Assembly (NCBI RefSeq): GCF_963678165.1
Contig: NZ_OY782755.1
Coordinates: 1 to 64,000 of the forward strand
Source of the DNA: an uncultured Acetobacteroides sp.
GTDB lineage: Bacteria; Bacteroidota; Bacteroidia; Bacteroidales; ZOR0009
DNA: 64,000 nt
Direction of reading: 5' to 3'
Shown one piece after another: positions 54,953-63,848 of the stretch. A model generated the notes under the pieces. It had not been told where the DNA came from. It did not search any database and worked only from the letters and a program-made list of their open reading frames with translations. How positions within the stretch are numbered: position 1 is the first letter of the stretch; every line of letters begins with the position of its first letter. A program made the translations under genes and the position numbers.

Positions 54953-56788
54953 ATGGAATTTTTTGAAAGCCTAAACCAATACAAACGTCGTGAAACCAAT
55001 AGCGTATGTATTGGAAACCTTATGTTGGGTAGTGAGTTCCCTATCAGAGTTCAATCGATGACTACGACGGATACGCTTGACACTGAGGCCTCCGTGGCTC
55101 AATGTAAGCGCATCTTTGAGGCTGGTTCAGATCTGGTTAGGCTAACCGCACAAGGTGTTCGTGAAGCAGAGAATCTTGCCAATATCCGTCAGTCGCTACT
55201 GCAGCAAGGCTACGATAAACCTCTTGTTGCCGATATTCACTTTAACCCAAACGCAGCCGATGTGGCAGCGCTTCATGTTGAAAAAGTTCGGATTAATCCT
55301 GGTAACTTTATCGATAAACGGGCTAGCTTTATTGACGTTAACCTAAGCGATGAAGAGTACGCAGAGGAACTGGGGAGACTACGCGAGAAGTTTGTCAACC
55401 TGCTCAACATCTGCAAAAAAAATAGTACCGCAATTCGTATTGGCGTGAACCACGGTTCGCTTTCCGACAGAATAATGAGCCGATATGGCGATACACCAGA
55501 GGGAATGGTAGAATCGGCAATCGAGTTTCTGCGAATATGCGTCGAGGAGAACTTTTCGAATGTAGTGCTCTCGATGAAATCAAGCAACGTTAGGGTAATG
55601 GTTCATGCCTACCGCCAATTGGTTAGGAGAATGAAGCTGGAAGGAATGCAGTTTCCTCTGCACCTTGGCGTCACCGAAGCTGGCGAAGGCGAAGATGGCC
55701 GTATCAAGTCGGCAGTTGGTATTGGAGCCCTTCTTGCTGATGGCATTGGCGACACCATTCGCGTATCGCTTACTGAAGAGCCAGAAGCCGAAATTCCGGT
55801 TGCCAAAGCTCTTGTAAGCTACTTCGACAATCGCCAAAACCATGGAAGAATTGCAGAAGTCAACACATCGTTATACAGCCCTTACACCTATGTAAAGGTT
55901 GAAAGTAGCGCTGTTGCAAACATCGGAGGTGATAACCTTCCTGTGGTAATCTGCGATCTTTCAAAGCAAGCGGCTATCACCAACGAGATCATCAGTAAGC
56001 TTGGATACCAACTTGCTGATAGTGATTGGAAGAAAGCGATTGATACCGCCCCAGATTACCTTTTTGCTGGTAAAGCACCTATCAGCTTAGGGACTGAAGA
56101 AGGTCTCAATATCATTGGTGATACCCCAAATACCCCTTCGTTTATTTGGGTAGATGCGGCTGATGATATGGAAGCTGCGGCTAGCAGCCTAAACCAGAAT
56201 TCGCAGGCAGTAGCAATTATAAGCACATCCAACATCAATGGACTGGCGGAACAAAGAGCCGCAATACTCAACTTAAGGAGTAAAAAGGTGCTTAACCCAA
56301 TTATAATTCATCGCCAATACTTCGAAAACGATGTAAACCTTCTACAACTTAAGTCTGCTGCCGACTACGGTCCTCTCTTCATAGATGGTCTGCCCGATGG
56401 TATCATGATATCGAATACTGGCAGCATTGACAACGAACAGGTTGTATCCACATCCTTTTCCATTCTGCAGGCTGCGAGGGTTCGTATCTCCAAAACAGAG
56501 TTTATTTCTTGTCCTGGCTGTGGACGTACGCTCTTCAACCTTCAGCAAACAGCTGCGCTTATCCGCGAGCGTACCAAACACCTTACCGGATTAAAGATCG
56601 GCATCATGGGCTGCATCGTAAACGGTCCTGGCGAGATGGCCGATGCCGATTACGGCTACGTTGGAGCAGGACCTCGAAGAGTTACTCTTTATAAAGGTAA
56701 GGTTGCTGTTAAGAAAAATATCCCACAAGAAGAAGCCCTAGAAGAGCTTATCAACCTTATCAAAGAAAACGGAGACTGGAAAGAGTAA
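54953..56788 (+). CDS. ispG: 4-hydroxy-3-methylbut-2-enyl diphosphate synthase, long form
   Basis: The 611-residue protein is the three-domain form of IspG found in Bacteroidota, Chlamydia and plants. It has a TIM barrel, an inserted middle domain (about residues 270-490) and a C-terminal 4Fe-4S domain with ligands C520, C523 and C554 and E561 (SCPGCGRTLF, MGCIVNGPGE). It carries out the reductive ring opening of methylerythritol cyclodiphosphate. It shares its pathway with ispD at 47414. A strong terminator follows, closing the operon. Confidence 0.96.
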   Translation: MEFFESLNQYKRRETNSVCIGNLMLGSEFPIRVQSMTTTDTLDTEASVAQCKRIFEAGSDLVRLTAQGVREAENLANIRQSLLQQGYDKPLVADIHFNPNAADVAALHVEKVRINPGNFIDKRASFIDVNLSDEEYAEELGRLREKFVNLLNICKKNSTAIRIGVNHGSLSDRIMSRYGDTPEGMVESAIEFLRICVEENFSNVVLSMKSSNVRVMVHAYRQLVRRMKLEGMQFPLHLGVTEAGEGEDGRIKSAVGIGALLADGIGDTIRVSLTEEPEAEIPVAKALVSYFDNRQNHGRIAEVNTSLYSPYTYVKVESSAVANIGGDNLPVVICDLSKQAAITNEIISKLGYQLADSDWKKAIDTAPDYLFAGKAPISLGTEEGLNIIGDTPNTPSFIWVDAADDMEAAASSLNQNSQAVAIISTSNINGLAEQRAAILNLRSKKVLNPIIIHRQYFENDVNLLQLKSAADYGPLFIDGLPDGIMISNTGSIDNEQVVSTSFSILQAARVRISKTEFISCPGCGRTLFNLQQTAALIRERTKHLTGLKIGIMGCIVNGPGEMADADYGYVGAGPRRVTLYKGKVAVKKNIPQEEALEELINLIKENGDWKE

Positions 56789-56817
56789 TCCTAGATTATT
56801 TTACATAACGTTTTACT

Positions 56818-56852
56818 AAAAGGCAGAAGTATACTAATACTTCTGCCTTTTT
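56818..56852 (+). terminator. Terminator of the envelope-ispG operon
   Basis: AAAGGCAGAAGTAT pairs with its complement across a short loop, followed by TTTTT. Confidence 0.92.
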
Positions 56853-57169
56853 AATTTGTTAATGTACGTCACAATGAATATCTGTTTGTTTAATCGTGTT
56901 AATTCAAATGTTTGCTATTGCAAGGGTTTAGCAAACCATTATTTAATCAAGATCTCGAATAATCCAAAGGGTAAATTTTATTTAATAAATGGTTATAATG
57001 TTGTTTTTCAGGGCTGTTAATAACTTTCCTCGATTGTTGATATCTATAGTAAAAAGCGTTTGGCTTGCTCCAAATAACGTTGCTATCTTGCAAGGGCGTT
57101 CGTAATACGAGCAGAAATAGACAACTCATTTTTCCTAAAGCAATTAAAGGATACTATAAATACAGAATA
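56853..57169 (+). promoter_or_regulatory. Leader and promoter region of the ribonucleotide reductase gene
   Basis: This 317-bp AT-rich gap holds no gene. A possible promoter is TTTG at about 57059 with TATCTTGC 21 bp downstream (one mismatch to TAnnTTTG). No GCCACTG B12 box or other cobalamin riboswitch core could be found, although the enzyme uses B12. Confidence 0.4.
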
Positions 57170-59740
57170 ATGGAAGCAGCCAAAACAGCCAAAACAAAAC
57201 TAGAAACAACACCTGACGAGCTGAAGGTTTACTCGTATCAGGACGCCGTTGCTTCTGCCAAAGAGTACTTCCGGGGAGACGATCTTGCCGCTACCGTTTG
57301 GGTAAGCAAATATGCTCTCAAGGATTCGTTCGGTAAGATTTACGAGCAGAATCCCGACCAAATGCACTGGCGCATTGCCAACGAGATTGAGCGTATTGAG
57401 AAGAACTATCCAAATCCGCTTACAGCCGCCAAGGTTTACGAGCTACTAAAGGATTTCAAGTACGTTATTCCGCAGGGAGGACCAATGACAGGCATTGGCA
57501 ACAACATGCAGGTTGCTTCTCTTTCTAACTGTTTTGTTATTGGGCAGGACAATCCGGCTGACTCATACGGAGGTATCATCCGTATTGACGAAGAGCAGGT
57601 GCAACTGATGAAACGCCGTGGAGGTGTCGGTCACGACCTATCGCACATTCGTCCAACAGGTAGCCCTGTATTAAATAGCGCGCTTACCTCAACAGGCGTT
57701 GTTCCTTTCATGGAGCGCTACTCCAACTCGACCCGCGAAGTAGCCCAAGATGGTCGTCGCGGTGCGCTTATGCTCAGCATCTCGATAAAGCACCCAGATG
57801 CAGAGCGCTTTATTGATGCTAAGATGGAAACTGGAAAGGTTACAGGTGCCAACGTATCGGTAAAGATTGACGATGAGTTCATGAAGTGCGTACAGACTGG
57901 ACGTAAGTACGTTCAGCAGTACCCTATTGATTCTACATCACCCAAATACAGGGTAGAGATTGATGCCCAGAAGCTATGGAAGAAGATTGTTCACAACGCA
58001 TGGAAATCGGCAGAGCCTGGCATCCTTTTCTGGGATACCATCCTTCGCGAATCGGTTGCCGACAGCTACGCCGACTTGGGATACCGTACCGTTTCAACCA
58101 ATCCTTGCGGTGAAATTCCACTTTGCCCCTACGACAGCTGCCGTCTGCTAGCCCTTAACCTATATAGCTACGTAGAGAATCCGTTTACACCAAAGGCAAA
58201 GTTCGACTACGAACTCTTCAAGCGCCACGTCATCATTGCCATGCGCATGATGGACGATATCATCGACCTTGAACTGGAGAAGGTTGAAGCCATTATTGAA
58301 AAGGTAAACAAGGATCCTGAAGACGAGGAGATCAAGTTCGTTGAGCGCCATCTTTGGGAGAAGATTCGCGAGAAGGCAATCAACGGTCGCCGTACTGGCT
58401 TAGGGATTACCGCCGAGGGAGATATGCTTGCCGCCCTTGGTATTCGTTACGGTAGCGACGAAGCCATCGACTTCGCCGAAAACATCCAACGTATGCTTGC
58501 CACGGAAGCTTATCGCTCGTCGGTAATGATGGCTCGCGAACGAGGTGCATTCCCAATTTACGATACCAAGCGCGAATCAAAGAACCCCTTCATCAACCGT
58601 ATTAAGGAAGCTGATCCATCACTTTATAAGGAGATGAGCGAAGTTGGTAGACGCAACATCGCCATGCTTACCATTGCTCCAACAGGTACTACCAGCTTGA
58701 TGACGCAGACAACCTCGGGTATTGAGCCTGTATTCCTGCCTGTATACAAGCGACGCCGTAAGGTGAACCCCAGCGATCAAGATGTTGTGGTGACCTTTGT
58801 GGATGAGGTAGGCGACTCGTGGGAAGAGTACTATGTATTCCACCATAAGTTTATAGCATGGCTCGATATCAACGGCTACGATGTAGATGCTGTAAAGCAG
58901 TACGACAGCGAGCAAATGGATGAAATCATTGCAAAATCGCCATACCACAAAGCAACGTCGAACGACGTTGACTGGGTAAGCAAGGTTAAGATGCAGGGAC
59001 GCATGCAAAAGTGGGTAGACCACTCCATCAGCGTTACCGTAAATCTTCCTTCGGACGTTACAGAGGATATGGTATCAAAGGTATACAAAACAGCATGGGA
59101 AAGTGGCTGTAAAGGAGTTACCGTTTACCGTGATGGTTCGAGAGCAGGCGTGCTTGTTTCTAGCAAAAAGGAGAAGAAGGAGAACAGCGCCGAGTTCCCC
59201 AGCAAGCGCCCAACATCGGTTGACTGTGAGGTTATCCGCTTCAGGAATAACGAGGAGCAATGGATTGCCTTTGTGGGTATCATCAACAACCGTCCTTACG
59301 AGATCTTTACCGGTATTGTTGACGAGGAAGTTCGTCCGATACCCAAGATCATCACCAAGGGTAAGATTATCAAGGTTAAAGATGACAAGGGGAGCCGCTA
59401 CGACTTCCAGTACGTTGACAAGTACGGCTACACCAACACGCTAGGTGGTATCTCGCACATGTTTAATAAGGAGTACTGGAACTATGCTAAGCTGATCTCC
59501 GGCATCCTTCGCAACGGAATGCCTATTAACGACATCGTGAATCTTGTATCATCTCTTCGCTTGGATAGCGATACCATTAACTCGTGGAGGAATGGTGTTG
59601 AGCGTGCCCTTAAGCGCTTTATTCCAAATGGAACCAAGGCGAAACAGGGCATCAAATGCCCTGAGTGCGGTGCCGACACGCTAATCTACCAGGAGGGTTG
59701 CCTAATATGTACCTCGTGCGGAACATCTAAGTGCGGATAG
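57170..59740 (+). CDS. nrdJ: Adenosylcobalamin-dependent (class II) ribonucleotide reductase
   Basis: The start is ATG 57170 (MEAAKTAKTKLETT); an in-frame TTG 35 codons upstream overlaps the likely promoter. The 856-residue protein has the NrdJ layout: C121 in SLSNCFVIG, the N-C-E active-site motif in STNPCGEIPL (N311, C313, E315), TIAPTGTTSLM, and a C-terminal zinc ribbon (CPECG, CTSCG) that should carry the redox cysteines. It reduces ribonucleotides without oxygen. The gene is monocistronic and ends at a terminator. Confidence 0.95.
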   Translation: MEAAKTAKTKLETTPDELKVYSYQDAVASAKEYFRGDDLAATVWVSKYALKDSFGKIYEQNPDQMHWRIANEIERIEKNYPNPLTAAKVYELLKDFKYVIPQGGPMTGIGNNMQVASLSNCFVIGQDNPADSYGGIIRIDEEQVQLMKRRGGVGHDLSHIRPTGSPVLNSALTSTGVVPFMERYSNSTREVAQDGRRGALMLSISIKHPDAERFIDAKMETGKVTGANVSVKIDDEFMKCVQTGRKYVQQYPIDSTSPKYRVEIDAQKLWKKIVHNAWKSAEPGILFWDTILRESVADSYADLGYRTVSTNPCGEIPLCPYDSCRLLALNLYSYVENPFTPKAKFDYELFKRHVIIAMRMMDDIIDLELEKVEAIIEKVNKDPEDEEIKFVERHLWEKIREKAINGRRTGLGITAEGDMLAALGIRYGSDEAIDFAENIQRMLATEAYRSSVMMARERGAFPIYDTKRESKNPFINRIKEADPSLYKEMSEVGRRNIAMLTIAPTGTTSLMTQTTSGIEPVFLPVYKRRRKVNPSDQDVVVTFVDEVGDSWEEYYVFHHKFIAWLDINGYDVDAVKQYDSEQMDEIIAKSPYHKATSNDVDWVSKVKMQGRMQKWVDHSISVTVNLPSDVTEDMVSKVYKTAWESGCKGVTVYRDGSRAGVLVSSKKEKKENSAEFPSKRPTSVDCEVIRFRNNEEQWIAFVGIINNRPYEIFTGIVDEEVRPIPKIITKGKIIKVKDDKGSRYDFQYVDKYGYTNTLGGISHMFNKEYWNYAKLISGILRNGMPINDIVNLVSSLRLDSDTINSWRNGVERALKRFIPNGTKAKQGIKCPECGADTLIYQEGCLICTSCGTSKCG

Positions 59741-59765
59741 CACTTCTTATATTTACAACTTGAGG

Positions 59766-59796
59766 AAAAGGCTCGGATTGTTCCGAGCCTTTTTTA
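59766..59796 (+). terminator. Terminator of nrdJ
   Basis: AAGGCTCGGA-TTGT-TCCGAGCCTT is a perfect 10-bp stem followed by T residues. Confidence 0.92.
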
Positions 59797-59880
59797 TGCA
59801 ATAGGGATGCACTAGACGATGGTGAAGATTCCGAGCCGGTAATGGCTGGCACCACCTCTGTAGGTGGTACTACCTCAGCT

Positions 59881-60282
59881 TTAGCGCTTTACACTTTTCC
59901 CGCCAATCAGCCGGCTGAATGGCCCGTAAAGGAGAACGCCGAGTACCGCACCTGCCGTATCGGAGGCTACATCCATGAGCTCATAGCTACGACCGGGGAA
60001 AAAGTTCTGCTGCAATATTTCTATCAGCCAACCATACAGGAGGCAGATTAAAATGGTGATGGCATACGATGCCATTTTCGATTCCTTCAGCCGTGTATTC
60101 AGGGTTAGAACTGCCATAATTAGCACTCCAAGTACGAAGTAGAGCCCAAAGTGCACAATCTTATCCTGAAAAGGAAAGTCGAACAGCTTCATTTTATCAA
60201 CATCCTTGGGCGGCATTCCGCAGAGTACTAGTATAATTGCTGCCCATGCCAGAGCCAAAAACCAATATTTCTTTTTTACCAT
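59881..60282 (-). CDS. VanZ-like membrane protein
   Basis: The start is taken as ATG 60282 (MVKKKYWFLALAWAAI); the longer frame adds residues that would overlap the promoter region. The 133-residue protein has four predicted helices and the VanZ-family pattern MPPKDVD, QDKIVHFGLYFVLG, and EILQQNFFPGRSYELMDVASDTAGAVLG. Function is unknown; relatives occur with teicoplanin resistance genes but most are not linked to resistance. It is divergent from the hemW-like gene. Confidence 0.85.
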   Translation of the reverse strand: MVKKKYWFLALAWAAIILVLCGMPPKDVDKMKLFDFPFQDKIVHFGLYFVLGVLIMAVLTLNTRLKESKMASYAITILICLLYGWLIEILQQNFFPGRSYELMDVASDTAGAVLGVLLYGPFSRLIGGKSVKR

Positions 60283-60335
60283 GATAATCGCCTTTAACTT
60301 CGTAACTTTACGAGACAAAATTAATAATTTATTTG

Positions 60336-61466
60336 GTGGCAGGTCTTTACATTCATATCCCGTTTTGTAAAAAGCTTTGCAGCTACTGTGATTTCTACTT
60401 TTCGGTGTCGCTAGCCAATAAGGACGAGATGCTTACTGCTCTGGCTAAGGAGATTGCCGACCGAAAGGATTACCTTGGGGGCGAAACCATCAGCACGCTA
60501 TACTTTGGTGGAGGAACGCCTACCATCTACTCGTCTGCCGAGCTTAAGCGGCTTGCGGATAAGGTTATGGAGTGCTACCCCTGGCAGATTGAGGAGCTTA
60601 CCGTAGAGGCCAACCCCGACGACCTTACGCCGAAGTACCTTAGGGAGCTACGGGCGATGGGAGCAAATAGGCTGAGCATCGGCATCCAATCGTTTATTGA
60701 GCGCGACCTGGCGCTGATGAACCGCCGGCACGACGCGCAGATGGCCCTCGACGTTGTTCCGATGGCCCAGGCGGCCGGATTCGACAACATCAGCATCGAC
60801 CTGATCTACGGTATCCCTGGTCAAACGGAACAGGAGTGGATGGACAACCTCGATACGGCGCTGTCGCTTAACGTACAGCACATATCATCGTACCACCTGA
60901 GCATCGAGCCTAAGACGGTGTTCGGCAACCAAATGAGGCGAGGCCTGTTCCATCCTATTGATGACGAGGCCAGCGAACGCCTCTACCGCCACCTCGAGGA
61001 TAAGCTAACCCGTGGGGGCTTTGAGCACTACGAGGTTTCGAACTTTGCCAAGCCCGGATTCTACTCGAAGCACAACACCTCGTACTGGACCTACGCCAAG
61101 TACATCGGCATTGGCCCATCGGCGCACTCGTTTGATGGCGCATCGCGCCAGTGGAATGTTGCCAATAACAAGAAGTACCTTAATGCATTAGCGAAGAACC
61201 TTCCCTACTGGGAGAGGGAGCAGATGACCACCGCCGAGCAGTACAACGAGCTTATCCTGACCTCCCTCCGCACCGCGTGGGGGATCAGCAAAAAAAAGCT
61301 TGAGAGGCGCTTTGGGGAGAGGCTTACCGGCTACTTCTATAAGGCCATCGAGCCATACACGAAATGCGGAAAGCTGATCGACGATGGCGATGTTGTACGC
61401 ATCCCAACCGAGCACTTCCTGCTCTCGGACGGCATCATGGCCGACCTATTCTTTGTTGAACCATAA
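60336..61466 (+). CDS. hemW: HemW-like radical SAM heme chaperone
   Basis: The start is probably GTG 60336 (VAGLYIHIPF); a TTG one codon earlier is possible. The 376-residue protein has CX3CX2C at C11, C15 and C18 (PFCKKLCSYCDFYF), with Phe where HemN has the fourth Cys, which marks HemW rather than coproporphyrinogen dehydrogenase. GGGTPT, EANPDDLT, GIQSF and DLIYGIPGQT are further family motifs. HemW binds heme and is thought to deliver it to cytochromes. A TAacTTTA box at 60303-60310 may be its promoter. Confidence 0.92.
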   Translation: MAGLYIHIPFCKKLCSYCDFYFSVSLANKDEMLTALAKEIADRKDYLGGETISTLYFGGGTPTIYSSAELKRLADKVMECYPWQIEELTVEANPDDLTPKYLRELRAMGANRLSIGIQSFIERDLALMNRRHDAQMALDVVPMAQAAGFDNISIDLIYGIPGQTEQEWMDNLDTALSLNVQHISSYHLSIEPKTVFGNQMRRGLFHPIDDEASERLYRHLEDKLTRGGFEHYEVSNFAKPGFYSKHNTSYWTYAKYIGIGPSAHSFDGASRQWNVANNKKYLNALAKNLPYWEREQMTTAEQYNELILTSLRTAWGISKKKLERRFGERLTGYFYKAIEPYTKCGKLIDDGDVVRIPTEHFLLSDGIMADLFFVEP

Positions 61467-61479
61467 TATACCAAACCCT

Positions 61480-62136
61480 ATGAGCCAGATTTTCGATTTC
61501 CTAAGCGAGCTTCGGGAGAACAACAACCGCGAGTGGTTTAACGATAACAAGAACCGCTACAAAGCGGCCCTATCAGAATTCGAAGGAGTAGTTGGGCAGA
61601 TGATTGCCTCCATCGGCCAGCTGGACGATGCGGTTAGGCTGCTCGAACCCAAGGAGTGCATCTTCAGGATATACAAGGATATCCGCTTTAGCAAGAACAA
61701 GGAACCCTACAAGACTAACATGGGCGCCTACCTTGCTAGGGGTGGACGCAAAAGTAAATTCTCGGGCTACTACATGCATATGGAACCTAACGGATCGTTT
61801 CTGTCGGGAGGGATTTACCTGCCGGAGCCTGCGGTGCTAAGCCGGGTGCGCGAGGACATCGACCTGTACTACGACGACTTCATTAACATAATCAACAACC
61901 CCTCCTTCAAGCAGCACTTCCCCGAGCTGCATGGCGATAAGCTTAAGACAACCCCTAAGGGATACAGCAAGGATAATCCTGCCTCCGAAATCTTGAAGCA
62001 TAAGAGCTTGTACGTTGCCCGGATGCTCTCCAACAACGAGGTAAATAGCCCGAGCTACATCGCCGAGGCCACCGAAACCTTCAGGGCACTGAAACCCTTC
62101 AACGATTTTCTGAATAGGGCCATCGAGGATTTGTAG
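61480..62136 (+). CDS. DUF2461 (TIGR02453) family protein
   Basis: The start is ATG 61480 (MSQIFDFLSELRENNNREWF). The 218-residue protein shows the family features NNREWFNDNKNRY, FRIYKDIRFSKNKEPYKTNMGAY and PNGSFLSGGIYLPEPAVLSRVRE. The function is not known. It lies 13 bp after the hemW-like gene and is probably co-transcribed. Confidence 0.88.
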   Translation: MSQIFDFLSELRENNNREWFNDNKNRYKAALSEFEGVVGQMIASIGQLDDAVRLLEPKECIFRIYKDIRFSKNKEPYKTNMGAYLARGGRKSKFSGYYMHMEPNGSFLSGGIYLPEPAVLSRVREDIDLYYDDFINIINNPSFKQHFPELHGDKLKTTPKGYSKDNPASEILKHKSLYVARMLSNNEVNSPSYIAEATETFRALKPFNDFLNRAIEDL

Positions 62137-62327
62137 CAGAAGACCGCTACACGAAGATGCGCTAGCCGGATGGCAGCATACCCTGCTCGTCACCCGGCAA
62201 GTAGTAGCTGCCTGCTCGTTCTTTACCTTCTGCTAAGCTGACGTCCAAAAATTCAACCTTGTGGAGTAGGCCTTCCCCATTTTGGCTGCTGGCTGCAGCA
62301 TGCAGAGGGATTTTGCTTTTAAAATAA

Positions 62328-62358
62328 AGGCCTAGCATTCAGCAGAGGCTAGGCTTTA
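62328..62358 (+). terminator. Hairpin, possible terminator of the hemW-DUF2461 unit
   Basis: GCCTAGC pairs with GCTAGGC across an 11-nt loop, followed by TTTAT. It lies about 190 bp after the DUF2461 stop, so it may instead belong to the repeat region that follows. Confidence 0.45.
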
Positions 62359-62369
62359 TAAAGGAAATC

Positions 62370-62645
62370 TCATCTTCTTATCTGTTCTTTTTGTAGGGCA
62401 AAAAGAACCAAAAACCCTTGGCACGAATTAACTCGCTCGGTCGCGGTGAAATGTCGCCTTATCAAATAAATGCTTCGAGTCCTTTCATCGCTGTTGCGCA
62501 GATTAGCGTTGTAGTAGCTCCGCTCGCTCAAACAGAATTCCTGCCAGTCTGGTATGTCCCGCTGTCGGAATTTTCGGGATGTCGGCTAACGCCTCCAGCT
62601 ACGCCATGGTTTTTACGGAAGAAAGCTATCCTAAACTAGTATGCC
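62370..62645. other. Non-coding region resembling a dispersed Bacteroidota intergenic element
   Basis: This stretch contains GGGCAAAAAGAACC, AACTCGCTCGGTCGCGG and similar phrases that I associate with dispersed intergenic elements in Bacteroidota genomes. Short open frames here have no recognisable product. The assignment is from memory, not from a second copy in this window. Confidence 0.35.
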
Positions 62646-62712
62646 TGTCCGCCGTTGGTTGGTCATTCTTCCAATAATCGTTATATTCAAATTACAAAAG
62701 CGAAATCCCTAC

Positions 62713-62848
62713 CAGCAGATCGAGGGGAGCGTAACGCCTTTCCCCTATGTTAGCCCAAGTGGTAAAGACCACCAACCCTATTTCTTCCACAACAATGCCA
62801 TCCCTTCGGGATTAGGCCCAAGGGGTATGGGCCAGAACCCAAGGGAGT
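62713..62848. repeat. Dispersed direct repeat, copy 1
   Basis: About 136 bp here match 63568-63703 in the same orientation. Shared blocks include CTATGTTAGCCCA, CCCTATTTCTT, a GATGCCATCCCTTCGGGATT-like stretch, and GGTATGGGCCAGAACC against GTGTATGGGTTAGAACC. Identity is roughly three quarters by eye. No open frame is conserved between the copies. Confidence 0.8.
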
Positions 62849-62907
62849 ATAACCTTATAGAAAAATAGGCGCCGCCGTAGCCAATATCCCACATCGGGTA
62901 CTAAATC

Positions 62908-63510
62908 CTAGAGCTTTACCATCTTAGCCGCTGATAGCCTAGTTACAAAGTACTGCGTCACAACTAAACACGAGCCACCTACTAGAATTAGGGCCCATAT
63001 CATGGCTTGCGATGGTTCGGCATCGAGGCCCATCACGCCTTTTACATTCCCCCTGATATACGGATCAGACATGGCAATTATGGCCGACGAGCAGCAGATA
63101 AGCAGCATGAAGGAGGTGGTAAGCCACGATAGCTGCCTGATGGACTTCGATCTAATGCTGGTGTATATCTTTTTAAGGGCAATTCGTTTCCCGTAGTAGA
63201 TGCCTGCCAGCAATCCGCAAAACAGGTTAAATACCGGAAATCCCATAAACAGCCCGAAAACTCCAATATTCAGCAGCAGATAGGCCACAATCAAAATCCA
63301 TATCGGCATCTCGTAGATACGCTTCGAATACTTTTGCAGCAGTATCCCATCGACGGCAAGGCCTGCCACAATGCCCGCAATCAGGTAAACCAGAATGCTG
63401 CTGCCAGTTGGATCGGTGTAGTGCCAAAATCCGACAAACAGCAACCCGAATAGCAGGATGGGGGTAACACCTATTGCTGCCCCAAATAGTACCTTAAGAA
63501 TTCTATCCAT
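62908..63510 (-). CDS. Multi-pass membrane protein of unknown function
   Basis: The 200-residue product has about six hydrophobic helices (MDRILKVLFGAAIGVTPILL at the start, then segments near 38-55, 69-90, 92-107, 127-145 and 168-188). No catalytic motif or family was recognised. It stands alone between the two copies of the dispersed repeat. Start ATG 63510 directly precedes the first helix. Confidence 0.7.
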   Translation of the reverse strand: MDRILKVLFGAAIGVTPILLFGLLFVGFWHYTDPTGSSILVYLIAGIVAGLAVDGILLQKYSKRIYEMPIWILIVAYLLLNIGVFGLFMGFPVFNLFCGLLAGIYYGKRIALKKIYTSIRSKSIRQLSWLTTSFMLLICCSSAIIAMSDPYIRGNVKGVMGLDAEPSQAMIWALILVGGSCLVVTQYFVTRLSAAKMVKL

Positions 63511-63567
63511 TTTTATTTCAAGTATAGTAATGACACTTCGAGTAAGGGTTTTCCCTTAACTTAATGG

Positions 63568-63703
63568 CAGCAGGCCGAGGGGACCATAGCGCCTTTCGCC
63601 TATGTTAGCCCATGCGGCCAGCTCCTCCTACCCTATTTCTTTTGTAACGATGCCATCCCTTCGGGATTCTACCCAAGGTGTATGGGTTAGAACCATAGGG
63701 GGA
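63568..63703. repeat. Dispersed direct repeat, copy 2
   Basis: Second copy of the element at 62713-62848, 855 bp away in the same orientation, so the membrane protein gene is bracketed by the pair. Just after it, at about 63736-63760, is CCTAAATCCCCTAAAGGGAA, a phrase I recall as common in Bacteroidota intergenic DNA. Confidence 0.8.
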
Positions 63704-63848
63704 TTGCCTTTAGGATATTCGATGCGCTGCACACCCCCCCTAAATCCCCTAAAGGGAACTTTGCGCTGCTCAACCATCATGGTAAATCTCGAACTCCTAT
63801 TCGGCTTCTGGTCACGATACGGACTACAACGCAGCCTCCTTTAGGAGT

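Noticed and set aside
56853..57169. Cobalamin riboswitch upstream of nrdJ
   Set aside because: No B12 box or matching core could be found by eye.
59842..60051. Plus-strand frame of 69 codons opposite the VanZ-like gene
   Set aside because: It is antisense to a recognised family member and has no features of its own.
62418..62868. Two short plus-strand frames in the repeat region
   Set aside because: They lie in dispersed non-coding sequence, the repeat copy at 63568 does not keep the frame, and no product is recognised.
63602..63844. 80-codon plus-strand frame near the right edge
   Set aside because: It overlaps the second repeat copy and common intergenic phrases and lacks protein-like composition.
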